This document shows, in pieces, positions 61,801 through 64,000 of a DNA stretch of 64,000 nt; position 1 is the first letter of the stretch; each line of letters starts with the position of its first letter. A program made the position numbers and the translations under genes. This DNA comes from Chelatococcus sp. (lineage in GTDB: Bacteria; Pseudomonadota; Alphaproteobacteria; Rhizobiales; Beijerinckiaceae): NCBI GenBank assembly GCA_003248805.1, contig QFQY01000020.1:10936-74935 (forward strand). Reading direction: 5' to 3'. A model generated the notes under the pieces. The model was given only the letters and a program-made list of their open reading frames with translations, was not told where the DNA came from and searched no databases.

Positions 61801-63724
61801 CAGCGTGACGCTGACCGACGTCAACCAGGCGCCGAGCTTCACCTCGGCGGCGACCGCGAGCGTCTCGGAAAACGTCGCCGGCGTGATGACCGTCACCGGG
61901 CAGGATCCCGATGCCGGCACGACGCTGACCTACGCCATCTCGGGCGGCGCGGACGCCTCGCTCTTCACCATCGACTCGGCGACCGGCGCGCTCGCGTTCC
62001 GCAATGCCCCCAACTTCGAGGCCCCGGCCGATGCCGGGCACGACAACGTCTACGACGTGACCGTGCTGGTCTCGGACGGCAGCCTCGCGCGGACCCAGGC
62101 GATCGTGGTGACCGTCACCGACGCGGCCGAGGCTCCCACATTTACCTCCGCTGCGGCCGTGACCGTCAACGAGGGTCAGACCGCGGCCGCGACGCTGAAC
62201 GCGACCGACCCCGACGCCGGATCGACGCTGACCTATTCGATCTCGGGGGGCGCCGATGCAGGCCTCTTCACGATCGATGCCCAGACGGGGGCCCTGCGCT
62301 TCAGCTCGGCGCCTGACTACGAGGCGAAGGCGGACGCCAACCACGACAACGTCTACGACGTTCAGGTGGCCGTCAGCGACGGCGGCCTGACGACGACGCA
62401 GGCCATGACGGTGACGCTCGTCAACGTGGCGCCGACGATCACCTCGGCCGCGACCGTCGCCATGGCGGAAAACAGCCTGCTCGCCACGACCGTCTCGGCG
62501 ACGGATCCGGCCGGCGGAACCCTGGTCTATGCTCTCGCCGGCGGCGCCGACGCCAATCTGTTCGCGATCGACTCCGCGACGGGCGCGCTGAGCTTCCGCA
62601 GCGCCCCGAACTACGAGGCGCCCGGCGATGCGGGCCACGACAACCACTACAACGTGACCGTGCTGGTGTCCGACGGCGACAAGGTCACCACCCAGACGCT
62701 CGACATCTCCGTGACGGACGTCAACGAGGCGCCTCATCTCGCGGCTGCCGCGACATCGGTGACGATCGACGAAAACCATGCCGGCGCAACGGTGACGAGC
62801 TTCACCGGCTCAGATCCCGACCAGGGCGATCGTGTCACCTATTCGCTGTCGGGGGCGGATGCCGCCCTGTTCGAGATTTCCGGCCAGTCCGTCAAGCTGC
62901 TCGACGGCGTCTCCCTCGATTTCGAGACGAAGTCTTCCTACGCGGTCAACCTCGTCGCCACCGACGACCACGGCCTGACCACGACGCAGGCGCTCGGCGT
63001 GCTGGTGGGCGACGTGCAGGGCGAGACGCTCGTCGGCACGACGGGAGACGACCGCCTCGTCGCCGGAATCGGCAATGACACGCTCGAGGGCGGAGCCGGT
63101 GCCGACCAGCTCATCGGCGGGGCGGGCAGCGATACCGCACTCTACAATCATTCAGGCGCCGGCGTGTCCATCGACCTCACCGCCGGAACGGCGCATGGCG
63201 GCGAGGCCGAGGGCGATACCTTCTCCGGCATCGAGAACCTGACCGGCAGCGACCACGACGACACGCTGACGGGCGACGCCGCCGACAACCGCCTGATCGG
63301 CGGCGCCGGCAACGACACTCTCGACGGCAAGGGCGGTGCCAACTTCCTCTCGGGCGGCGATGGGGACGACATCCTCTATACGACGGGCCGCGGCAGCGAC
63401 ACGGTCCAGGGCGGTGCGGGCCAAGACACGGTCCATTTCACCGATCCCGGCAGCGTCGTGCTGACGGGGCTGTCGGGAATCGAGGATCTCGATTTCCGCA
63501 ATGGCGGCAACGACACGGTCTCGCTCGACGGGGCGACCCTGTATTCGCTGGCACCGGCCGGCAATATTCTGACGATCAACCGCGATGCGGGGGATAACGT
63601 CTCGTTCTCGAATTCGGTGAACCAGAACAGCCAGTTCACCGACGGCGCCGGGATCATCTACGACGTCTACACCATGCAGGACGACCACCAGCAGCAGGTC
63701 ACGGTTCATCTCCAGCACACATGA
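43823..63724 (+). CDS. Giant RTX/cadherin-repeat adhesin, type I secretion substrate
   Basis: One uninterrupted frame of 6,633 residues, roughly 0.6-0.65 MDa, in which I saw no cysteine. ATG 43823 is preferred over GTG 43817 because GGGAG lies 10 bases upstream. Order: an N-terminal domain (about 50-110) like the BapA/Lap prefix domains (LVVTFADGSSVVLLEF); a Pro/Lys/Glu-rich linker (about 137-246); a domain of unknown kind (about 250-450); 42 RTX modules of ~79 residues (about 455-4240), module 41 interrupted by a LamG-like domain (about 3857-4093); two beta-sandwich modules (about 4243-4400 and 4461-4641); 17 cadherin-like repeats (about 4723-6396); a last RTX module; and a ~95-residue C-terminus without RTX, ending LQHT, the presumed secretion signal. 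It should fold outside on Ca2+ and mediate attachment. Confidence 0.93.
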   Translation: MAGEAAPTTAADSAPGARVLDKVAAISPSPAVDAAAAPAVLTIEKPQAGQTQVLHVSDGQRLGFGFSLESVKIELRDVDLVVTFADGSSVVLLEFGVRLLAENAAQLIVDGKPIDAQALLAMVSNFVASDVPIQANMTSQEAPKPLSQQAEKAEQTPPPPAPQPVVVEVQAEPVKRKDEDAPPEKNEHKADQDSPAPLAPPARPVTASDEGSSSSKKADPVETNTHTSDNPDPPNTNTGIGPGLYNVPVPEISAKLLGVVASTVQTTGSIHEIDGALAQSPADTDTRYAVQAQVDTITGTTGNDLIYADNPIYAGVGTSTRTVELNTVMPNSDWVITGLRVSGLPEGYSIVGASRVDGSYVVAVDPLNPNVSSIKLQYVLPDGTTTANAAGFYGFLTLKLDYDITSPTYGAAATTSGTIQFGVRDVAGEADAVYLNPVTGAPIYVLWSTPPGTIVHAGAGDDTVVAGAGKDVLDGGSGTDMLSYKMSNAAVSVDLAANAASGGYAKGDTISGFESVEGTAHADTLSGDAGANTLIGGAGADVLDGRGGTDTARYDGSADGVVVDLVAGTGQGGDAQGDVLTSIENLYGSAFADRLVGDAGDNELHGGAGNDVLIGAAGADLLDGGEGVDTADYSAGTQGIAVDLAAGVGSAGDAAGDRLVSIETVIGTAFDDTIAGSAAAETLSGGAGDDRLDGRGGDDILQGGAGDDILTGGAGADVLNGGAGNDTASYAASAAGVSVSLTTGTASGGDAAGDTLISIENLTGSGLDDVLVGNGDANVLRGGDGGDQLRGGAGADVLDGGLGSDIADYSTSSGAVTVNLALGTASGGDAQGDTLISIENVIGSTMADTLIGDAGSNALSGGAGDDLLVGGGGADALAGGAGIDTASYAGSVAAVEVDLTAGTAHGGDAEGDTLDSVENVVGSDFDDTLRGDAAANALSGGAGDDLLIGGAGADTLDGGAGTDTASYAGSALGVSVDLATGYGQSGDAAGDRLTGIENLVGSDQADTLRGDAGVNALHGGAGDDTLLGGGGADVLDGGTGFDTISYAGSAAAVTVDLGSGSASGGDAAGDTLTSIEAVIGSDFDDTLKAGATAAALAGGLGDDTLTGGASADSLSGGAGDDLLIGGGGADRLDGGSGADTASYADSAAGVSVDLASGSASGGDAAGDTLTSIENVIGSSRDDVLIGSAAANVLQGGQGDDTLIGGAGADTLDGGSGFDIADYGTSGFGVTINLATGANGGGDAQGDTLLSIEKIIGSAFADTMTGGAGDDIFAGGAGDDTLSGAAGNDRLEGGDGNDLLTGGTGNDVLIGGDGTDTASYAGSQAAVQVDLAAGTGLGGDAAGDTLSGIENLVGSDFDDVLIGDAGANTLSGGTGNDRLEGGAGNDNLIGGSGNDILIGGAGADVFQGGDGSDTVDYSTSASGVGVNLATRSGVGGDAEGDGFFDIENVTGSGHDDILTGNGGANVVTGGAGNDVIDAGAGDDVVTGGAGADTLHGGAGTDILSYALSNAAVAVDLQLGTGLGGDAQGDVVDGFEELQGSAFADSLLGTSANDILRGGAGDDILRGRGGADVLDGGAGIDTADYADSASAVHVDLDAGTASGGDAQGDTLISIERAVGSAHDDWLKAAASGSTLDGGGGDDMLVAGAGADTLSGGAGRDTVDYTASTAAVVVNLATGTGSGGSAEGDTLSGIEDVLGSAHADTLVGNAGANALTGGAGDDTLAGLGGADTLDGGAGFDTLDYSASNAGVTIDFASGTGTGGDAQGDSFTGIEAVRGSALSDRIIGDGDAHSIFGQGGDDTVVAGAGADLIDGGSGLDTVDYSASNAAVSVDLGTGAASGGYAAGDTLASVEAVVGTAYDDTLIGSAGVNLLSGGAGSDLVRGGAGSDVLDGGAGIDTLDYSTSTAGVTVDLAAGTAIGGDATGDTISNFENVLGSGLADRLTGDAGTNLLTGGAGDDVLAGLAGADTLDGGSGFDIADYSASAAAVTIDLGAGTASGGDGSGDTLISIEGVVGSAFADRLTGSNGIDRLDGGAGDDTLLGSLGADQLIGGAGSDTADYSASTAGVTVALDGSAGVGGDAEGDTLTGIENLTGSALADRLTGDSYANILRGGDGNDVLDGAAGDDGLYGGAGDDVLAGGSGADLLDGGAGFDTADYTMSGAALVADLETGVVSGGDGTGDTLVSIERLVGTIYGDRLTAAAAGSTLEGGAGDDTLIGAAGADTLLGGDGNDLVTGGAGADILDGGNGADTVSYAGSGAGVTVDLGLATAQAPGGDAEGDVLSNFESAIGSAFADMLSGTAGTNTLTGGAGDDILAGLGGADTLDGGAGNDTADYSASGGGVTVNLSNNQNFGADAAGDTLVSIENVTGSALADTLTGDAGANILKGGAGDDVLAGLGGADVLDGGAGSNTADYSASAMGVNVNLAGNFAVATPLGTIAAGGAGLGGDAEGDTYLSIQNLIGSGQDDVLAAHAAGGRLSGGAGNDTLVANAGADTLDGGAGTDTVDYGHSNAAVTVDLSTGLGSGGYAQGDTLTGIEAVSGSSYGDTLTGSFGANTLSGLAGDDLIEGLGGADTLDGGAGTDTVSYAHSVTGVTVDLRLATAQVSAGDASGDILSNFENILGSAFSDTLTGDANGNVLTGGAGDDVLAGLGGADTLDGGAGSDTASYAASAAAVTVNLSTGAASGGDATGDTLTSIENLIGSALDDTLTGDAGGNLLSGGAGNDVLAGLGGADTLDGGAGTDTANYAASAAGVTVNLSTNLNSGGDAAGDILVSIESVTGSNLADVLTGAAGANSLSGGGGDDVLAGLGGADTLDGGAGSDTADYSASAAAVTVDLATGAASGGDAAGDTLISIENVIGSTLGDTLTAAAAGSRLSGGGGNDTLRGGAGVDTLDGGVGTDTADYSASSAGITVNLATGVNTGGDADGDTLTGIENVTGSASADTLVGDASANVLTGGAGDDILIGGAGADTLDGGAGSDTADYSASGLAVAVNLTTGVGSGGNADGDTLIAIENVIGSAYNDILTGNAGANTLKGGAGDDILAGMGGADVLDGGAGSNTVDYSDSAAGVVVNLTNAAQSPTGIAVAALSGVQGDAAGDTYVNIQNAIGSAFDDLILASNAGGRIQGGAGNDALYAGSSADILDGGAGSDTASYALSTAAVTVNLSTGAASGGFATGDSLIAIENLTGSQSYGDVLTGSAVANVIDGRGGNDTIEGLGGADTLDGGAGVDTVTYANSAQGVTVSLALATAQVSAGDAAGDILSNFENLTGSAHDDALTGDANANIIAGGAGDDVLQGGAGADTLDGGSGSNTASYAGSTVGVSVDLGLAGAQVSTGDADGDVLISIESVVGSALADTLTGSAADNRLSGGAGDDLLVGLGGADDLDGGDGVDTADYSASAEGVTVNLTLGTGVGGDAQGDTLRNIENVTGSAYDDILSGDANANMLLGGDGNDTLAGLGGADAIDGGAGNNTVDYSASAAAVTVNLSSTNGAFADAGTGVGGDAQGDTLTNIQNLIGSAYADYIYANGAGGSIGTGAGDDTIVAGAGKDVIDGGAGSDTADYSASTAAVTINLAAKTASGGYAATDVLTNIENITGSTYNDTLTGDGGANTLKGGAGNDTIEGGAGNDTLDGGAGSDTLSYANATSAVRLMPNYYTWTYPNGVQTQTFLAYNTVGAGTDITSNFENIVGSGYSDIINLSYGGLQVSGGAGNDLIYNNGNWGLIDGGAGIDTATFSRNDWWGGVTVNLATDTSTSSRSWGGSATGDWFTGVENLIGSGYNDYLAGDAGINALNGGAGNDWLRGAGGNDVLFGGTGDDLLIGGAGADALIGGAGIDTASWAGSSAGVNASLATGTASGGDAGTAGAATAYANASLVAGWGFAEGSGTTATAISGAQTVTLNGGAGWVAGQAGHGGALNFNGAGSGNYATISSIQAADAFSVSVSLKVDTLNSTNGVWKLGTATGGYFTWLRVNSNGSLTYEVRGDIAGATLTAQSTSSISTAAGVVNPDQWVNVTVTYQAGRLQLFVDGNLMGSTDSAVFLPTGLVWNNSALGYDYRGTGGILDGQIDDFAVFNTALTEAEVQQLATQKTGLESAGLVTDTLSGIENLTGTDHADTLTGDAGDNVLDGGLGNDTLIGGAGSDTLIGGAGADVLDGGSGDDVVSYARSTAAVTVNLADQSVSGGDAQGDTLTSIEGVIGSAKNDTLVASDHGSTLIGGAGNDTLTGGAGGDVIKGDDDLGKLVTYAGTAAAGTNLLINGNFENYTIGRLNGGSSLSASLANGWQTADGTIVITDSYYIANGTAENQSVRLNGNSVNNDIWQNVTTTAGETYLLQFNLGGLTGNSSPVGVYFNGVLLDTLYGGAISQKWATFDYLVTGTGGSDKIEFKYLGTSDQVLLDDVIFTAVGGRDVIDGGAGNDDIDGGFGNDVLRGGEGDDHIVGGLGNDTIDGGAGNDTISGDADALSAPGLETFSNGVNGWTGLNGASTSTATLLDGSMVLGPIGGSGNNANWVQQVQKSYQLTDTSAANTTVSFDLYLLDSFDANEGVKVYVNGDVVLTITAPNGMGGVGSNMSGLTFTTAGGATYTASLTQANYSAGWVGNDDKLTITLTVPTPGAVLTLGFGSNMNESGANESIAIDNVNVPGSGIVGSVGAAGDDVITGGAGDDIIDGGAGNDRAIFSGDRAAYTVTYDAVSQRYSISGPDGNDTVRNVERFTFDDGTLSSAQLVAGLDLTPTATTIAENSAAGTAAGQLAMAGGVAATYAITGGADAALFAINGNTIQLANGASLDHEAAGTRSIQVTATTADGSTHVETVVITVSDVNEAPVITSAAGFSRAENGTVVATLTASDPDVGATKAWSISGADAALFQIDSQTGALSFKTAPNYENPQDAGGDNVYNLTVSVSDGTNVTSQNLAVTVTNVNEAPVLTLTDNGPVTENAVAATVATLSLADPDAGDSVTYTLSGADASLFVVDHGSLRLKDGVSLNYEEASTRSVTVTATDASGLTSQQSLTVHVADVNEAPVITSAASFSIAENGAAVATLTATDPDAGATRSWSISGTDAALFQIDSTTGALSFKGAPDHEGPQDAGGDNVYDLTVSVSDGTNVTSQNLAVTVTNVNEAPSLTLTGSGAIAENVAAATVATFSASDPDAGTTLTYTLGGADAALFMIDGATVRLKDGVSLDYEQATHRDLTLTVSDGTNSATRALTVSVTDVNEAPTITSAATFSVAENGSAVATLTATDPDAGATRSWSISGADAALFHIDSATGALSFIAAPNAENPQDAGADNVYDLTVSVSDGTNTTSQAVAVTVTNVNEAPSLSLSASGPIAENTVAATVATFAASDQDAGTTLTYTLSGADAALFVVDGNTIRLKDGAAFNYEQATSHTVDLTVSDGTNSVTRSLTISVTDVNEAPAITSAASFSIAENGAAVATLSATDPDAGATKSWSISGTDAALFQINSTTGALSFIAAPNYENPQDAGADNVYNLTVSVSDGTNATSQAVAITVTNVNEAPSLTLTGTGSVSETVAGATVANFAGADPDAGTTLTYTLGGADAALFTIDGNTVRLKDGVSFDYEQATTRSFDLTVSDGTITVTRSLTVAVADVNEAPTITSAAAFSLAENGTAVATMTSTDPDAGATRSWSIAGTDAALFHIDANTGALSFIAAPNYENPQDAGADNVYDLTVSVSDGTNTVSKAVAVTVTNVNDAPVIGSAATAQIIEHTTQVATLVATDQDGDPLTWSIAGGADAARFSIDAATGVLSFASAPSYDSPADAGADNVYDVQVRASDGTVSVVKDIAVTVLRDQQAPAITSAAAFSVAENQSAVATLSASDPNAGDTVTWSIAGGADAAKFAIDASTGALSFVGAPDHENAQDTGANNVYDVVVKAQDQTGLSSTKAVAVTVTNVDEAPVFATAAALSAPEQGTAVATVVASDPERAAVSYSIAGGADQALFTINAQTGELRFVSAQDYQNPGDADHDRVYQVTVRASDGSSSTDRAFSVTLTDVNQAPSFTSAATASVSENVAGVMTVTGQDPDAGTTLTYAISGGADASLFTIDSATGALAFRNAPNFEAPADAGHDNVYDVTVLVSDGSLARTQAIVVTVTDAAEAPTFTSAAAVTVNEGQTAAATLNATDPDAGSTLTYSISGGADAGLFTIDAQTGALRFSSAPDYEAKADANHDNVYDVQVAVSDGGLTTTQAMTVTLVNVAPTITSAATVAMAENSLLATTVSATDPAGGTLVYALAGGADANLFAIDSATGALSFRSAPNYEAPGDAGHDNHYNVTVLVSDGDKVTTQTLDISVTDVNEAPHLAAAATSVTIDENHAGATVTSFTGSDPDQGDRVTYSLSGADAALFEISGQSVKLLDGVSLDFETKSSYAVNLVATDDHGLTTTQALGVLVGDVQGETLVGTTGDDRLVAGIGNDTLEGGAGADQLIGGAGSDTALYNHSGAGVSIDLTAGTAHGGEAEGDTFSGIENLTGSDHDDTLTGDAADNRLIGGAGNDTLDGKGGANFLSGGDGDDILYTTGRGSDTVQGGAGQDTVHFTDPGSVVLTGLSGIEDLDFRNGGNDTVSLDGATLYSLAPAGNILTINRDAGDNVSFSNSVNQNSQFTDGAGIIYDVYTMQDDHQQQVTVHLQHT
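50810..55008 (+). repeat. Higher-order RTX block present three times
   Basis: Modules 23-26 (about 50810-51800), 31-34 (about 52750-53745) and 36-39 (about 53990-55008) follow the same order: a module ending in G-G-A-G-S/N-N-T; one with a long insert and I-Q-N instead of I-E-N; one with G-G-Y/F-A; and one with S-N-F-E-N. This indicates duplication of a four-module block, followed by divergence. Confidence 0.7.
55392..56100 (+). other. LamG-like domain inserted within an RTX module
   Basis: About 235 residues with the LamG/concanavalin pattern (LVAGWGFAEGSG, FSVSVSLKVD, NPDQWVNVTVTYQAGRLQLFVDG, LDGQIDDFAVFNTALTEAEV) interrupt module 41 between G-G-D-A and D-T-L-S-G-I-E-N-L. They may bind sugar or protein ligands. 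Confidence 0.75.
57990..63010 (+). repeat. Seventeen cadherin-like repeats
   Basis: Units of ~95-100 residues end in V-T-D/N-V-N-E-A-P, the cadherin/CHDL linker, with D-P-D-A-G and A-L-F-x-I-D inside. Units 2-10 alternate between type A (ITSAA...TGALSF...ENPQDAG) and type B (LTLTG...VRLKDGVS.DYEQAT). Units 11-17 are more diverged. Confidence 0.85.
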
Positions 63725-63778
63725 CGGCATGGTCCGATCATGCGATGGGGTCCGCGTGAGCGCCGTTCCGTTCGAAAT

Positions 63779-63829
63779 GGCGCCTCAGGACGAGGGCCCG
63801 TATGTCCAACCGGGCTCTGAGACGGCGCC
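63779..63829. terminator. Long hairpin downstream of the adhesin gene
   Basis: GGCGCC at 63779-63784 and at 63824-63829 enclose further pairing (TCAG/CTGA and GGGCCCG/CGGGCTC with mismatches). It starts 54 bp after the adhesin stop. No T-run; terminator role inferred from position. Confidence 0.5.
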
Positions 63830-63853
63830 GTAGCGCTCCGGCGGAAGCGATGC

Positions 63854-63928
63854 CGATACTCTAACTCTTTGATCTTGCATCGGCTTTTCCCGAAAACCGC
63901 GCTCCACTCTTCGGGCCGATGCTCTAGG
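63854..63928. repeat. Dispersed palindromic intergenic repeat, copy 2
   Basis: Same element as at 22675-22747, here with the better palindrome: GCATCGG (63878-63884) against CCGATGC (63916-63922). The end GCTCTAGG is directly followed by the IS-like sequence. Confidence 0.7.
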
Positions 63929-64000
63929 ATCCGTGGACACTTATCTGAGCCATAGGACGGTTGCGGCGATTGTGACGATGGCGAGATAGTGTCTTGCCGT
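63929..64000. mobile_element. End of an IS5-like insertion sequence
   Basis: The transposase C-terminus at 63941-64000 and the GTGGACAC sequence before it suggest the IS terminus. It abuts the palindromic repeat at a CTAG. The other end and the inverted repeat partner lie outside the window. Confidence 0.5.
63941..64000 (-). CDS. IS5-like transposase, C-terminal fragment cut by window edge
   Basis: Read leftward from 64000 the frame encodes TARHYLAIVTIAATVLWLR and stops at TAA (63941-63943). This is the usual C-terminus of IS5-group transposases (hydrophobic helix ending W-L-R). Only 19 residues are visible, so family assignment is provisional. The IS end should lie near 63930-63934, just before GTGGACACTTATC. 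Confidence 0.6.
   Translation of the reverse strand, partial: TARHYLAIVTIAATVLWLR

Noticed and set aside
44459..62779. Very long open frames on the strand opposite the adhesin (800-1,040 codons at 44459-46876, 50606-53629, 56834-59956, 60164-62779)
   Set aside because: They are mirror products of GC-rich repetitive codons, encode repetitive low-complexity Arg/Val/Gly/Asp sequence with the period of the adhesin repeats, and have no family features.

Overview
The window is GC-rich, densely coded DNA from an alphaproteobacterium, most likely a member of the Hyphomicrobiales (Rhizobiales). The evidence is codon style, Fbp-type and Liv-type transporters, a BcsA-like synthase with a PilZ tail, and a dispersed palindromic intergenic repeat. 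The genus is not certain. I recognise 37 protein-coding genes, of which the first (5' end missing) and the last (transposase tail) are cut by the window edges, and one tRNA.

Layout: (1) 1-13839 is a surface-polysaccharide cluster. It holds an ABC export pair (Wzm/Wzt type), an FkbM-like methyltransferase, a GT11 fucosyltransferase-like enzyme, GT2 and GT4 glycosyltransferases, a DUF268 protein, a CDP-6-deoxysugar branch (rfbG, a reductase/epimerase, rfbF) and, convergent to it, a dTDP-rhamnose operon in the order rmlB-rmlC-rmlD-rmlA. (2) 13950-17312 is a two-gene cellulose-synthase-like unit: a GT2 synthase with a C-terminal PilZ domain and a HlyD/Alg44-like partner. (3) 17728-22574 is a complete branched-chain-amino-acid-type ABC importer (LivG, LivF, binding protein, LivH, LivM). 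(4) 22821-31255 is a response regulator facing an operon of two tandem paralogous binding proteins, a double-length permease, an ATPase and a translationally coupled hybrid histidine kinase. (5) 31455-35018 is an amino-sugar operon (SIS-type deaminase, EamA transporter, NagA, Nudix), followed by tRNA-Gly(CCC). (6) 35535-63724 is a type I secretion locus for a giant adhesin. (7) The window ends in a palindromic repeat directly next to the 3' end of an IS5-like transposase.

The most striking region is the last one. A TolC-like lipoprotein and a HlyD adaptor are transcribed leftward. Rightward come a type I ABC exporter, a MotB/OmpA-like protein, a MotA/TolQ-like protein with a long C-terminal tail, a small PilZ-like protein and a single reading frame of about 6,633 residues. 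The gene set parallels the Salmonella SPI-4 Sii system, where the SiiA/SiiB proton-channel pair serves export of a giant adhesin. Here the cargo is different: about 43 RTX modules of roughly 79 residues, a LamG-like domain inserted inside one RTX module, two further beta-sandwich modules and 17 cadherin-like repeats. A PilZ-like gene is also part of the operon.

The second PilZ protein, in the cellulose-like synthase, suggests that c-di-GMP could control both a matrix polysaccharide and the giant adhesin. No GGDEF/EAL protein and no LapD/LapG pair is present in the window, so that link is inference.
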